Origin: an uncultured Gammaproteobacteria bacterium
Lineage (GTDB): Bacteria; Pseudomonadota; Gammaproteobacteria; Arenicellales; JAANXG01
DNA: 64,000 nucleotides
Direction of reading: 5' to 3'
Assembly (NCBI GenBank): GCA_947259705.1
Contig: CAMYNL010000002.1
Location: 135,868 to 199,867, forward strand
In this document: piece by piece, positions 44,187-53,341 of the stretch
How the letters are laid out: each line of letters begins with the position of its first letter
Position numbering within the stretch: the stretch's first letter is position 1
The notes under the pieces: model-generated
Databases searched by the model: none
What the model saw: the letters and a program-made list of their open reading frames with translations, nothing else
Told to the model about the DNA's origin: nothing
Made by a program: the position numbers and the translations under genes

Positions 44187-44482
44187 TGCCCGTATCTGTA
44201 TAGCGAGGGCGTCCCCGCCTGCTGTTCGGCCGGTAGCAGGCCTCCGGCAATAAGCAGCCACAGGCAAATCAATGGCACGATCATCTCCATGGCAGCGTGT
44301 GTGGGTGAAAATATCCGCGGTGACGCTCTGGTAGCTGTGGTTAATCTCGCTTCTTTTTTCGTCCTGTCGTTTTTAATTTAGCTATCAGCTGATGTCCACA
44401 GAGGTCACGACTGGCGGTCACAGGCGATTCTCCTGGGTATGCACGTTTGCAGGGCGGCCAATCGATAGCGCGGCCCGCGGGA
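44187..44482 (-). other. Gap with one possible short hydrophobic frame
   Basis: A minus-strand frame from ATG 44291 reads MEMIVPLICLWLLIAGGLL and runs through the terminator hairpin to about 44118. It has no good Shine-Dalgarno and no family resemblance. Otherwise nothing is seen. Confidence 0.3.
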
Positions 44483-44887
44483 TCACCTGCGTTTCAGCCA
44501 TAGGCCGCTGACTACAATGGCCGCGACGACCAGCCACTGGTAGAGCGGAAGGAAGATGAAGACCAGTCCGCCCTGGGCATCCGGATGGATGATTATCGCC
44601 TCGGTGGTCAACCATGTTCCGAATACGGTGATCAGTAGCGCGCCCGCCAGCACCATCCAGCGCCCCGCGCCCGGACCCGCCAGCCATACGGTTGTCACCA
44701 TCAGCGCGACGTACGGGGAGATGGCCCAGCCCATGAAAAGCAGCAACGAGAGATAGCCGGCGACTGACTGGTAAGCGTAGTTGTCACCCCATGGCTGGGC
44801 CGCATAGATCATCATGCCCGCCGTCGTCAGGGCCCCTCCTGCGAGGAGGACGAGAATGCTGACCGTTACCAAGGACCTTGCGCTCAA
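44483..44887 (-). CDS. Hypothetical four-helix membrane protein
   Basis: 134 residues with four membrane helices (about 5-27, 42-62, 68-95, 110-130). No recognised family. Its ATG overlaps the stop of the VIT-family transporter gene by 4 bases (ATGA), so it is translationally coupled and may assist that transporter. Confidence 0.65.
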   Translation of the reverse strand: MSARSLVTVSILVLLAGGALTTAGMMIYAAQPWGDNYAYQSVAGYLSLLLFMGWAISPYVALMVTTVWLAGPGAGRWMVLAGALLITVFGTWLTTEAIIIHPDAQGGLVFIFLPLYQWLVVAAIVVSGLWLKRR

Positions 44888-45579
44888 ACAGCCGCGCCCA
44901 CGGCGAGCCCGACGCCCGCGGTGATGGCCATCGCCAGCGCGCCCCAGAACGTGACCCGCATCGCCCCGGTCAGCAGGCCGGCGCCGCCGGCGTGGGCGGC
45001 AAGGCCACCCAGCAGGGCCAGCAACAGCAGCGACGATAGTGCGACGACCGGGATCACGCGCGAAGCGGGGACGATGCCGGTGACGGCGACCGGCAAGGCC
45101 GCCCCGACCGCGAAGGTAAGCGCCGAAGCGAGCGCCGCCTGGATCGGCCGCGCCCGGTGTACCTCGGAGATACCCAGCTCGTCACGCGCATGGGCGGCCA
45201 GGGCATCGTGCTCCATCAGCTGCTGCGCCACCTGCCGCGCCAGCGAGAGCTCGAGTCCCCGTTTCATATAGATTGTCGCCAGCTCCTCGCGCTCGGCCGC
45301 TTCGTCGTGCTCCAGCTCGGCCCGCTCGCGCGCCAGGTCAGCCTGTTCCGTGTCGGCCTGGGAACTTACCGATACGTACTCCCCCGCTGCCATCGACATG
45401 GCGCCCGCCACCAGACCGGCGACGCCTGCCAACAATATATCGCCGCGAGCCGCGCCGGCAGCGGCGACACCGACGACCAGGCTCGCGGTGGAGACAATAC
45501 CGTCATTGGCCCCCAGCACGGCGGCCCGCAGCCAGCCGATACGCTCACTGTAGTGTCTCTCGAAATGTGCTTTCTTCAA
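44884..45579 (-). CDS. VIT1/CCC1-family Fe2+/Mn2+ transporter
   Basis: 231 residues: ERHYSERIGWLRAAVLGAND, GIVSTASLVVGVAAAGA, the metal-gating GAMSMAAGEYVSVSSQADTE and a cytoplasmic Glu-rich loop (ERAELEHDEAAEREEL), then three more membrane helices. Five helices as in VIT transporters. It probably exports iron or manganese from the cytoplasm. First gene of a pair with the coupled membrane protein. Confidence 0.92.
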   Translation of the reverse strand: MKKAHFERHYSERIGWLRAAVLGANDGIVSTASLVVGVAAAGAARGDILLAGVAGLVAGAMSMAAGEYVSVSSQADTEQADLARERAELEHDEAAEREELATIYMKRGLELSLARQVAQQLMEHDALAAHARDELGISEVHRARPIQAALASALTFAVGAALPVAVTGIVPASRVIPVVALSSLLLLALLGGLAAHAGGAGLLTGAMRVTFWGALAMAITAGVGLAVGAAV

Positions 45580-45635
45580 TTACGGTCAGTCCCGTTGTCT
45601 CATGACGGTGGCGCCAGGCATGGGCATGGCGGCCT

Positions 45636-46106
45636 TCATCGATACCTGGCCGCCGTAATGAACTCAGAAAACGACTCGCACCAGACGACCACCGTGTTGT
45701 AGCGCGACACGTCCACGGCCCCGGGCACGGCAACGATGAAATTGTCGAAGGTCTTCACATCCCCAAGCAGCGCCGACCGGTCCTTGATGCGGAGGAATTC
45801 CTCTTCGTTCTCGACAAAGTCCGGGGTCAGATAGAGCTTGTAGTCCGGACCGGGGGCAATGCTGCCCATAAGCGAAATAGCCTTCGTGCTGATCGAGACT
45901 CGGCCTTCACCCCAATGCAGCAGGTCGCTGCCTTTCAGGTCGCGGCGGAACTCCCCAAAATACTGCGCAGTACCGGCGACAGACTCGACGTCGGCTGTTG
46001 ACGGTCCCTCGGGGGCGGTAAGTATGGGCAGGACGTAAATCCCCGCGGCAAAACCCACGGCCAAGGCCGCGAGGTGGGACATCAAAAGCAGTAGCTTACT
46101 TGTCAT
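45636..46106 (-). CDS. DM13 domain protein
   Basis: 156 residues: N-terminal signal or anchor (LMSHLAALAVGFAAGIYVLP), then a DM13 domain with HWGEGRVSIS, GPDYKLYLTPDFVENEEEF, VKTFDNFIVAVPGAVDVSRY and a single Cys in TVVVWCESFSEFI. DM13 may be a redox or haem-associated module outside the cytoplasm. The start overlaps the preceding monooxygenase gene by 4 bases. Confidence 0.85.
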   Translation of the reverse strand: MTSKLLLLMSHLAALAVGFAAGIYVLPILTAPEGPSTADVESVAGTAQYFGEFRRDLKGSDLLHWGEGRVSISTKAISLMGSIAPGPDYKLYLTPDFVENEEEFLRIKDRSALLGDVKTFDNFIVAVPGAVDVSRYNTVVVWCESFSEFITAARYR

Positions 46107-46510
46107 GATTCACTCCCAGGGTTCCCGGACGGGCGATCAAACCCGTGGCTGGGGTGGTTTGCTGACTGTTTGTGGACCTGCCGAAGGTCCTCCGGCGCCT
46201 GTTCACGATCGGATTTGCCGTAGTCCCGAATCACGTTCGCCACCCGCAGCCGATAATCCCTGAACAAGACCGACCTGCCCCTGGACTGGGCCGAACGGTG
46301 CGCATCCACCTGGCGCCATGTCGTGATCGCCGACTCGTCGCGCCAGAAGGACAATGACAGGTAACGTGTTTCGTCGGTCAGGCTCCGGAACCGTTCCACC
46401 GAGATGAAACCATCGATCTGTTCAAGCTCACGGCGAAGCGCCGCCGCCGTGTCGAAGTATTCCTGCTTGCCGGCAGGATCAGGCACCACTTCGAAGATCA
46501 CCGCTATCAC
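46103..46510 (-). CDS. Antibiotic biosynthesis monooxygenase family protein
   Basis: 135 residues with an ABM ferredoxin-like fold: VIAVIFEVVPDPAGKQEYFD, LEQIDGFISVERFRSLTDE, YLSLSFWRDESAITTWR. GTG 46510 is the best start, with AGGAGG six bases upstream. The open frame extends further, but those residues are not family-like. Cofactor-free monooxygenase or haem-related enzyme; substrate unknown. Coupled to the DM13 gene. Confidence 0.88.
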   Translation of the reverse strand: MIAVIFEVVPDPAGKQEYFDTAAALRRELEQIDGFISVERFRSLTDETRYLSLSFWRDESAITTWRQVDAHRSAQSRGRSVLFRDYRLRVANVIRDYGKSDREQAPEDLRQVHKQSANHPSHGFDRPSGNPGSES

Positions 46511-46838
46511 ACTTAACCTCCTTTGCGGGTCTGACCCCGCTTGCCTGGCGCTCCGGCGCCGTTCAATCTCGCCCGCGACTATCGATCGTTGGACGGCATG
46601 TTCCCAACACGACGCCTCCGTTGCAACAATTTCCATCCACCGATGTCACCACCGCTGGTGCCGTTTACGGACATACCCGCCGTCAGCGCGGGCACCCAGA
46701 GCGTGGAGGGGAGAAACGCGGCGCCACAAGGCCCACGAACAACACAGCCAGCAGATAGCGAAAGCTGTCGATGACGGTCAGCTCCGCAGCCGCCGGTGTT
46801 TTGTGACGCACCATGGCCCGGCACCGCGTGGCAGAGAC
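46511..46838 (-). other. Gap with a degenerate membrane-protein remnant
   Basis: A minus-strand frame from about 46814 reads TPAAAELTVIDSFRYLLAVL, then FVGLVAP, and loses sense. An adjacent frame continues FLPSTLWVPALTAGMSVNG. The two could be halves of a frameshifted small membrane protein. A GCGGG/CCCGC hairpin lies at about 46525-46541, just upstream of the monooxygenase gene. Confidence 0.35.
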
Positions 46839-47147
46839 TCACTCCTGTGCCGGTATGCCGAGATGGGCGAGGAGTTCATTACGGTCCGGCGCGCGGGCGA
46901 CGATTGCCTCCTTCGCGCACTTGGGTAGTTTCTTGATGCGATGCTCGGCCTTGAGCGCAAGTGCATGACTGCCAAGCCTGGCCTGATAGACAAGCCGAAG
47001 CGGCGCCTTCGCACGCAGATACTTCGCGCCGCTGCGGCCTCCATTTCGATGCTCGCTCAGCCTGCGGGCTACGTTCTTGGCGACGCCCGTATACAGCGCT
47101 CCGGACCGGGTCCTTATCAGATAGATATGCCATTCCACCCCGGCCAT
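46839..47147 (-). CDS. GIY-YIG nuclease (UPF0213, YhbQ-like)
   Basis: 102 residues: WHIYLIRTRSGALYTGVAKN, then ARRLSEHRNGGRSGAKYLRA and LKAEHRIKKLPKCAKEA. This is the stand-alone GIY-YIG domain of the UPF0213 family, with the catalytic Tyr pair (here LYTG for YVG), Arg and Glu positions recognisable. Likely a DNA nuclease. Confidence 0.88.
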   Translation of the reverse strand: MAGVEWHIYLIRTRSGALYTGVAKNVARRLSEHRNGGRSGAKYLRAKAPLRLVYQARLGSHALALKAEHRIKKLPKCAKEAIVARAPDRNELLAHLGIPAQE

Positions 47148-47205
47148 GATTAGTCCTCAACCGCCGTCGGCGAACGCGGCCAGCCAAGCCCTTGTGGCTG
47201 TATGA

Positions 47206-47736
47206 TCAACCGGACCTGCCGCTCCAGTATTGCTCAAGGGCTTCATCGATACTCTTCTTCTCCATGTCGGTGAGCGCGTCAGTTCCGCGCATGGCCCGCA
47301 GATAAGCGGATATCGCCGCGCACTCCTTCACGTTGAAAATGGAAAACCGATAGTGTGCGTAATCTGACCAGGTTCGCTCGCCGTAGCGAATCGGATTGAT
47401 CTTCTCGCAGCGCGATACACTTTCGAGCCCATGGGTCAGATGGAACACCGGATCGGCCTGCCTCAGGTTGCCATCCAGGTCCGCGAACAGATAGGCCGGC
47501 AGATAGAAATGAAACGCCTCGTCGGAAAAAAAGCTCAGGGCGCTCCCCAATCCATCCGGGGACTGGTCGATGAACGCGGGGTCGAGTATCCGCCAGTCGT
47601 CCCGGCCCCTGAACTCCTGCGCCAAGCGACGGGGTTCGTCGCCCTCCAGGCTGTTGACCAGGCACCAGTCGCCGGGGTAGGCGACTCCGCGGAAGGCCTG
47701 CTCTATTCGTAACTTGATTGATGACGAATCATTCAT
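47206..47736 (-). CDS. DUF6714 family protein
   Basis: About 176 residues: IEQAFRGVAYPGDWCLVNSL, WRILDPAFIDQSPDGLGSAL, then SFFSDEAFHFYLPAYLFADL and a C-terminal helix with FNVKECAAISAYLRAMR. These are DUF6714 features. ATG 47736 is used; TTG 47760 is an in-frame alternative. Soluble, function unknown. Confidence 0.8.
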   Translation of the reverse strand: MNDSSSIKLRIEQAFRGVAYPGDWCLVNSLEGDEPRRLAQEFRGRDDWRILDPAFIDQSPDGLGSALSFFSDEAFHFYLPAYLFADLDGNLRQADPVFHLTHGLESVSRCEKINPIRYGERTWSDYAHYRFSIFNVKECAAISAYLRAMRGTDALTDMEKKSIDEALEQYWSGRSG

Positions 47737-47753
47737 AACGTGGTGGCAACACT

Positions 47754-48047
47754 CTAGCAACCCGGTATTGCGCTGTCGAAGCGCCCTGGAGCACGCTCAT
47801 CAAAGAAAGCCAGCGCCAGGTCGAACTGCCGTTCCAGCGCCCACGTCTCAATTCCGTTGCGCCCTCTCCAGGCAGCGAGCAACTCGCGAATTGTCGGAAT
47901 GCCGCTGCCCCTGAACGGGATTACGCCCTTCACGTTGGTTTCCCACCACGACCTGGTTGCTTTGGGCGCCGTTGCGTCCAGGGCCGACTGGTGCGTCCGG
48001 ATCAGTTTTCCGTGGTTGACGGCAGGCATTTTGCCCGGCGAGGCCAC
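47754..48047 (-). pseudogene. DNA alkylation repair (AlkD-like) N-terminal fragment
   Basis: 97 codons: KATRSWWETNVKGVIPFRGS, then GIPTIRELLAAWRGRNGIET and RQFDLALAFFDERAPG. This resembles the first helical repeats of AlkD-like glycosylases (usually about 220-240 residues). The frame ends at DSAIPGC, just before the DUF6714 gene, without the catalytic helices. Probably a truncated remnant. Confidence 0.6.
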
Positions 48048-48115
48048 TCAGGTCGGGTATCGAGCGCGCCGGCTGCGCTGTCCGGCGTCTGCAACGGCTG
48101 ATTGCATCCCGCCAG

Positions 48116-48733
48116 TCAGGTCAGCCTTTGAAATCGGCAGTACTGGTACATCTGTTCGACTCCGCCCGGAGTGAAGTGCAATGTCTTGGCGTGCCGGGTC
48201 AACTCGAACTCTTTCCCCAGAACATCGCTCAACTGCCGATGGTCATAGCGCTGCACCGGCAGCCCGCTGCACTGCGGCGGCGCCTCCGCGGCGAAAGTGC
48301 CGATGATTGCACACCCGCCCGGTCGCAGAGCCTGCAGCAGATTCTCGATGTATCGCCGCCGCTCATCAGCGTCGACGAGAAAATGAAACACCGCACGATC
48401 ATGCCAGACATCGTATCGTCGCTGCGGCAGGGCGACTTCGGTGATGTCCCCTTCGATCCAGATAACGCTGTCAGCTCTTGCGCCCAGCCTGGACTTGGCC
48501 AACGACAACGCCGTCGCCGCGAGATCGACCACCGTGAGCGAATCGTATCCGGCGTCCAGCAAGTCATCCACGAGGGTGGATGCACCGCCGCCGACATCGA
48601 TGATGGAGGCATCCTTTTCAAGCCCGAGCTCGAGTATCCATTCCAGCGAAATCTGCAGGTGGGCCCGGTACCAGCCGAGCGTATGCAAAGGCTTGGCGGT
48701 GTACACGCGCTCCCAGTGTTGCTTACGTTTCAT
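48116..48733 (-). CDS. Class I SAM-dependent methyltransferase
   Basis: 205 residues: KRKQHWERVYTAKPLHTLGW start, motif I IIDVGGGASTLVDDLL (about 43), acidic VVDLAATALS, VWHDRAVFHFLVDADERRRY and GGCAIIGTFAAEAPPQCSGL. The WERVY...W opening is typical of a family of stand-alone methyltransferases common in bacteria. Substrate unknown. Confidence 0.9.
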   Translation of the reverse strand: MKRKQHWERVYTAKPLHTLGWYRAHLQISLEWILELGLEKDASIIDVGGGASTLVDDLLDAGYDSLTVVDLAATALSLAKSRLGARADSVIWIEGDITEVALPQRRYDVWHDRAVFHFLVDADERRRYIENLLQALRPGGCAIIGTFAAEAPPQCSGLPVQRYDHRQLSDVLGKEFELTRHAKTLHFTPGGVEQMYQYCRFQRLT

Positions 48734-48877
48734 TCGTCAAGGCTCGGCCCCGTGCCCCCCACGACCTGTGGTGACGACCGCCAAGGCCTTGTTGTGTGGA
48801 ACTCGGTGGCAGGTACGAAAGATCCCCCTAGCGCACAGCCGTCATCACCGGGATGCCGCTTCGGGGTGTGCCCTGGG

Positions 48878-49300
48878 CTAGCTGCAATCATAGATTCGCT
48901 GCATGTCTTGCACCGACCGCGCTACGAGTTCACGCAGCATATTCAAGTCGATGTGGTCCAGGCGCTTGACGTACAGGCAGGACTTTCCGGTTTTGTATTT
49001 TCCCAGCCTGGCCATCAATGCCGCATAGTTCTTGAATCCCGGCATGATGTAAATGGTGAGGTCCCGTTTTCGGGGTGCGAATCCGGTGACGAACCAATCC
49101 CCCTCTCGGCCGCTCTTGTACTTGTAGTGGTAGGTGCCGAAACCAACCATGCTGGAACCCCACATCCTGGGCCGCTTCGCGGTGACCTCCTTCATCAGCC
49201 TGAGCAGCGTACGGCAGTCCCGGCGCGAAACGTCATCTTCGATCCCGCTGATGAACCTGCTGGGACTGACATCCGTGGGCTTCGTCTTCAGTTCCGCCAT
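48878..49300 (-). CDS. DUF1801 domain protein
   Basis: 140 residues: AELKTKPTDVSPSRFISGIE, RRDCRTLLRLMKEVTAKRPR, then MWGSSMVGFGTYHYKYKSG and YAALMARLGKYKTGKSCLYV. The YdhG/DUF1801 fold. Start ATG 49300 is preceded by a strong GGAGGAGTAAGT. Small soluble protein, function unsettled. Confidence 0.88.
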   Translation of the reverse strand: MAELKTKPTDVSPSRFISGIEDDVSRRDCRTLLRLMKEVTAKRPRMWGSSMVGFGTYHYKYKSGREGDWFVTGFAPRKRDLTIYIMPGFKNYAALMARLGKYKTGKSCLYVKRLDHIDLNMLRELVARSVQDMQRIYDCS

Positions 49301-49507
49301 ACTTACTCCTCCACCTGGACAACCGCTCCCACGCGCCCGGTTTGGCCGGTGCAGCCATAGCGAGTTGCGCGAAGGAGGCTTGATTGCTGAATTTTGCGCG
49401 CCATCGCTCGCGATGCGCAAGACGAAGCCCGCAGAGTCGAAGCTGACAGCAGCGGGGTCGTGCTTGCCCAGCGCCGTATAGAGCCCGGCGCTGCCCGCTG
49501 ACAGGCT

Positions 49508-49807
49508 TCAGTCCCGCCGTGTCGTCGCATGCCGCTTCGCCCGCCACCTGAGAAACATCCCCATTGCTGCAAATCCCGCGCTGATGACTGCCAGGGCAGC
49601 GAGCTGCTCGACCGCAGCGGGGCCGACCACCGGCTCTCTCCCGGGGCGGATGGAGACCGCGCCGCCCACCATGTACTGTACGAGGCCGATAAGGCTCGCC
49701 GACATACCAATACCTGAAATGATGAACGCCCAGGTCGATTGGACACGGCGGCGATGCGCCCGTGCGGGACGTATTTGGACCGGTTTGACGCCGTTGGATG
49801 AAGACAT
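49508..49807 (-). CDS. Small two-helix membrane protein
   Basis: 99 residues: basic N-terminus (RPARAHRRRVQSTW), two membrane helices (about 25-47, 67-85) and a basic tail. No recognised family. A GCCTAAC core, which reads GTTAGGC on the coding strand, sits at 49830-49836, 23 bases before the ATG. That is where an integron cassette boundary would be. Confidence 0.55.
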   Translation of the reverse strand: MSSSNGVKPVQIRPARAHRRRVQSTWAFIISGIGMSASLIGLVQYMVGGAVSIRPGREPVVGPAAVEQLAALAVISAGFAAMGMFLRWRAKRHATTRRD

Positions 49808-49829
49808 ACTGATAGCGGGAATGTCTGGT

Positions 49830-50071
49830 GCCTAACAACCGACTTTGGCGGTGATCCATGATCGCATGGCGCGATCCTCCAGTCTCTCAAGTCATCGAGT
49901 AGAGCATGTCATAGAGAAGCTAGAACATATTGTCAACCTCCCAGGCGCTCGTCATGCGTCGCCGCGGAAAGGGATCGAACAATCCCGCCGGCGAGCGTCG
50001 CCACCGTCATATTCGGCGCCCCGAATAACATCCCGGTAATCCCACCTCGCCAACATGACATTTTGCTTCAA
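49830..50071 (-). other. Gap with an attC-like half site
   Basis: On the minus strand the left part reads CGGTTGTTAGGCACC, matching the right end of an attC site (GTTRRRY), and a small GATCGC/GCGATC stem lies next to it. No matching RYYYAAC arm was found within 150 bases, so the site is incomplete. The rest of the gap shows nothing. Confidence 0.35.
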
Positions 50072-50257
50072 CTAACCCATGTTGCCGTCGGACAGACGGT
50101 GGACGCAGCGATAAACCCGCGTGCCTTCCGGACCCTCGCAGCGGGCGAGCTCCACCGCGACCCGGAACACGGAGCCCTTCCCGTAATCCACGATGATCCT
50201 TCGCCTGACGTCCGCGGCCAGTTCAGCTTGGCGACACCCGCGACATACCCGGTTCAC
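50072..50257 (-). CDS. Possible small protein
   Basis: 61 codons from GTG 50257: NRVCRGCRQAELAADVRRRI, then IVDYGKGSVFRVAVELARCE. GC-rich codon choice looks coding and a CRGC pair might bind metal. No Shine-Dalgarno, no known family. It lies just after the GNAT gene on the same strand. Confidence 0.4.
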   Translation of the reverse strand: MNRVCRGCRQAELAADVRRRIIVDYGKGSVFRVAVELARCEGPEGTRVYRCVHRLSDGNMG

Positions 50258-50290
50258 GGCCGGGCGATCGGGGTCCGCGGCGGCACCATG

Positions 50291-50794
50291 CTAGGCCCTC
50301 CCGAAAGCCGCATGGTACTGGATGATGCCGGAGGCGCCGTCCAGATAGCCTTGTTCAAGCTCTACCAACATGAACGCCTCCTGCGGTACGTCGTATTCGC
50401 AGCCAATCCCAAACCCCGCGGCGGGGGCGAAACCGAATCTCGGGTAGTAACCCGGATGACCGAGCACGACAACGGCGCCATAACCGAGTCGCGCGCACTC
50501 TGCGAGGCCGGCGCGCACAAGAGCAGACCCCACACCTTCATGCTGACGTTCCGGTACAACCGCCATGGGTGCAAGCCCCATGATCCTCAGGTCCGGTTGA
50601 CCGACGAGCACCACAGGTGAAAACATGATGTGCCCGATCACCATGCCATCCGCCTCTGCAACGAGCGAAATAGATCGTGTCGCCTGTTCGTGCAACACCT
50701 CGACAAGATTGGCTTCAGCCGCTGTTGGAAACGCAGCCTCGTTGACTGCCCGTATCGCCGCCCGATCTTTCTCCATCCCGGTTCGAATTTGCAT
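50291..50794 (-). CDS. GNAT N-acetyltransferase (YhbS-like)
   Basis: 167 residues: IRTGMEKDRAAIRAVNEAAF, GHIMFSPVVL, the acetyl-CoA loop PERQHEGVGSALVRAGL, then VVVLGHPGYYPRFGFAPA and VPQEAFMLVELEQGYLDG. This is the predicted YhbS-type acetyltransferase pattern. ATG 50794 has AGAGGA upstream. A GTTAGGC core (50822-50828, coding strand) lies 27 bases before the start. Confidence 0.9.
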   Translation of the reverse strand: MQIRTGMEKDRAAIRAVNEAAFPTAAEANLVEVLHEQATRSISLVAEADGMVIGHIMFSPVVLVGQPDLRIMGLAPMAVVPERQHEGVGSALVRAGLAECARLGYGAVVVLGHPGYYPRFGFAPAAGFGIGCEYDVPQEAFMLVELEQGYLDGASGIIQYHAAFGRA

Positions 50795-50823
50795 GTAAGT
50801 CCTCTCAGCAAAGCGGATCTCGC

Positions 50824-51363
50824 CTAACCGGCGCGGCGCCTTTCTGCACCGGTTTTCCGCGCCCTGTCGTGCCTGGACAGCAGGTACCCGGCCGAGAAAT
50901 AGACGGCCGCACCCAGCACCCCGCTGTAGAGACAAAACTTGTGCAGGGTCGCAACCGACAGCAGCGCCAATTAACCGTTTGACTGGGAAAAAGGCGACAG
51001 CGGCTCCATGTCGCCGTGCACAATGCTGTCCAACAGCACGAGGCTGTACGTCCCGAAATTCGCGCTCAGGAACACGACCCTCCATGTAATATGGAAACCC
51101 CTATCTTCGCCGTCGGACAACGGGACCAGCCCCCACTGGGAGGGGTACTTTGCCGAGACCGCCGATAATCCGGAAATTAGCGTCGCGCCGGCATAAGTAT
51201 GCGTGAAGCCGTGCAGCGTCCCTTCCCCGGTGATGATGGCGATCAGGGGTTGAATATCCATCATGATCTGGGCCCAGCCGAAGACCATGAGTCTAAAGCT
51301 GCCTCGGAGCAGGGCCTTGGCCAGAATTCCCGGTCCCCTATGCACGGGGGTAAACGGTACCAT
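50824..51363 (-). pseudogene. DUF4184-type membrane protein with an in-frame UAA
   Basis: From 51363: PFTPVHRGPGILAKALLRGS, then HGFTHTYAGATLISGLS and VFLSANFGTYSLVLLDSIVH. It reaches FSQSNG followed by TAA at 50973-50971. The same frame continues without another stop for 48 codons (LALLSVATLHKFCLYSGVLG, then AAVYFSAGYLLSRHDRARK), which is the expected last helix of the family. So one nonsense codon splits an otherwise intact gene of about 180 codons. Confidence 0.75.
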
Positions 51364-51463
51364 GTGCTCCCGGACAAGGCGGTCTCTCCAAAGGCTCCCG
51401 GTGGGAACGGTCTACGCCCCCGGCCCGGTGCATTCGCTTTGACCTGAATCACCCGGCGTGACG

Positions 51464-51904
51464 TTACAAGCGTAGATCCTTGAGGGTCCCCCTGCCGAGA
51501 AACCCAAACAGGAAAAACGATACATTTGCATAGATCATGCTCGCCAGCCACCACCCATTCAGGCTGAGGTCGTACATATCCATGGTCACCCATGAAACGA
51601 ACCAGAACGGCAGCATCAGGAAAGATGTCACCAGTGCGGCGAGCCGGCATCCCGCGTATAGGCCTGCTAATCTAATGAACAGGATCCACGTCACGCCAAA
51701 GATCGCCAGATACGCACCGGCTGCGTAAGTTGACTTGTTTGTCCAGTCGGACGGCACGTGCTTCAAGCGCCCACTGGTGAGAGGGTAGTACACCCCTTCA
51801 AGAGGGCTGCTGAAAAGGATGGAACTGGCGCTGTCGATCACGAGCCAGCCAAAGAACAGTGCCGTAGCAAGTAGAAAATTCCTCCAAAGCAATCGCCGTA
51901 TCAC
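51464..51904 (-). CDS. Hypothetical four-helix membrane protein
   Basis: 146 residues. Membrane helices at about 8-28, 60-80, 85-110 and 118-138, with an extracytoplasmic loop EGVYYPLTSGRLKHVPSDW. I do not recognise the family. Alone on the minus strand between degenerate stretches. Confidence 0.6.
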   Translation of the reverse strand: MIRRLLWRNFLLATALFFGWLVIDSASSILFSSPLEGVYYPLTSGRLKHVPSDWTNKSTYAAGAYLAIFGVTWILFIRLAGLYAGCRLAALVTSFLMLPFWFVSWVTMDMYDLSLNGWWLASMIYANVSFFLFGFLGRGTLKDLRL

Positions 51905-52443
51905 CTCTCCGCCACGGCTGCCAGAGCCTGAGTCGAGCAGATAATTCGCGCACTGAGCCGCAGACCATTGATGATGACGTCGTGTTTTATCCTTATCCAG
52001 CTTGAACCGGGCATATGTTTGAACGGTGATTTCACGAAATGAACAGGCAATACAGCCAGATGCCGGAGCCGGTCAAGGGCTTGGGCGGTGTTCCCATGGT
52101 CGCGATACGAACTGTTGGGCAATCGATGCGTGCATCGTGAGCTTCCAGCGAATGCGGCAGAACATCGATCAACAGCAACACCAGAATCACCGGGACGCCG
52201 ATCGATGATGCCATCCGCGGAAGAAGCTCCGACCGAAATGCGACGCGTTCTTGTCGAAAACCGGCGGCAGGGCGATGCAGGGAATTGAAACGCGATAACA
52301 GGCCATGCGCTATACCGAGAACCTTATGGAGACACTACCCTCATTAATCACCCCGCCCGGCGGCGGGCATGCGGCCGATCGTGCCTGCCTGACGCGAGCC
52401 GAATGCCGCCGGCCCCGTCTGATCGGGGTCATCGCAAAGCCCC
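51905..52443. other. Degenerate stretch without a convincing gene
   Basis: 540 bases. Short minus-strand frames exist (52032-52214 begins MASSIGVPVILVLLLIDVLP, and 51901-52122), but neither has a Shine-Dalgarno or family match. They look like remnants of a small membrane protein. Confidence 0.35.
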
Positions 52444-52794
52444 TCAAAGTTTCACGCCGTAATGCCCCAGCATTGCCACCATCAGCCAATAGCATAGCAC
52501 TGTGATACCGATACCGATGCACAGGCTCAGGTAGAAATTCACTCCGCCTTTTAGCAACAGCGGTAGAGTGATAAACAGGGCCAGGGAAGGCAGTACCAGC
52601 CAGAAGATGCTGTTGGAAAGGGCGGTGACCTTGGACGGGTCCCTGGTATCGACATACAGCCATACCATGGCAAGGACCGAGACCACGGGCGCCGACGCCA
52701 ACAGCGCGCCAATGAAGGAACTCCGTTTCGACAACTCGGAGATTACCACGATCAAGAACGCGGTTATGATCAGCTTTACGATGTAGTAGGCCAA
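52444..52794 (-). CDS. DUF3147 family membrane protein
   Basis: 116 residues, four helices: YYIVKLIITAFLIVVISELS, FIGALLASAPVVSVLAMVWL, TALSNSIFWLVLPSLALF and GIGITVLCYWLMVAML, the DUF3147 pattern. No ATG fits. TTG 52794 with GGGAG nine bases upstream gives the family length. The start sits on a GTTAAGT core that would also match an attC end. Confidence 0.75.
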   Translation of the reverse strand: MAYYIVKLIITAFLIVVISELSKRSSFIGALLASAPVVSVLAMVWLYVDTRDPSKVTALSNSIFWLVLPSLALFITLPLLLKGGVNFYLSLCIGIGITVLCYWLMVAMLGHYGVKL

Positions 52795-52885
52795 CTTAAC
52801 GGTCTCCCTGATGTTATAGGTACGCGGTATTCTGCCGGCTGCGGCGCGCCGGGGCTCACATTCGAACGATCGCTGGCCGCAAGCT

Positions 52886-53323
52886 TCATGGCACGGCATT
52901 GTCCGGTGATGCGCACAGCCCCGGTCGGATCAGCAAGACCAGTCCTGCCAAGGGGGCGACGACAAGCTCGAGATCCTGGCGTACGCTCAGCATGAAAGCA
53001 GCCTGGGCGCCAACAAGGCAACACAGCACCGGAATCACTAGCGGGCTGCGCGGAGACGTCGCCACTGCGAAGGCCAGCGAGCAAATGTTGTATATGGTGG
53101 TCGGGCACCGCAGACCAAAGGTCCGTATAGCCGGGTTATTATGCCCTGAATACCAGGACCAGGCCGGATACACGACCAGCGCGAAAGCCAGCAGGACAGT
53201 ACCAAGGGATGCACGAAAACCCCCTGCCCATTCGAAGCGAAGCCGATATCGAACAATGCCTTGCCAGACAAAACAAGCGCACCGGCCAGCGACATTAGCG
53301 AGAAGACGCAGGGCGCAAAACAC
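52886..53323 (-). pseudogene. DUF6064-like gene, N-terminus lost
   Basis: The second half matches DUF6064: YRLRFEWAGGFRASLGTVLL, AFALVVYPAWSWYSGHNNPA, RTFGLRCPTTIYNICSLAFA, then AAFMLSVRQDLELVVAPLAG. Full-length members have about 80 more residues with helices at the N-terminus. In a neighbouring frame just upstream (53330 leftwards) QCFAPCVFSLMSLAGALVL looks like part of it. So the gene is frameshifted and 5'-truncated. Confidence 0.6.
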
Positions 53324-53341
53324 TGCACGTTTCCGCAGCCA

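Noticed and set aside
49830-50828. Two GTTAGGC cores as complete attC sites
   Set aside because: No partner RYYYAAC arm with pairing sequence was found within 150 bases of either, so they are listed only as half sites.
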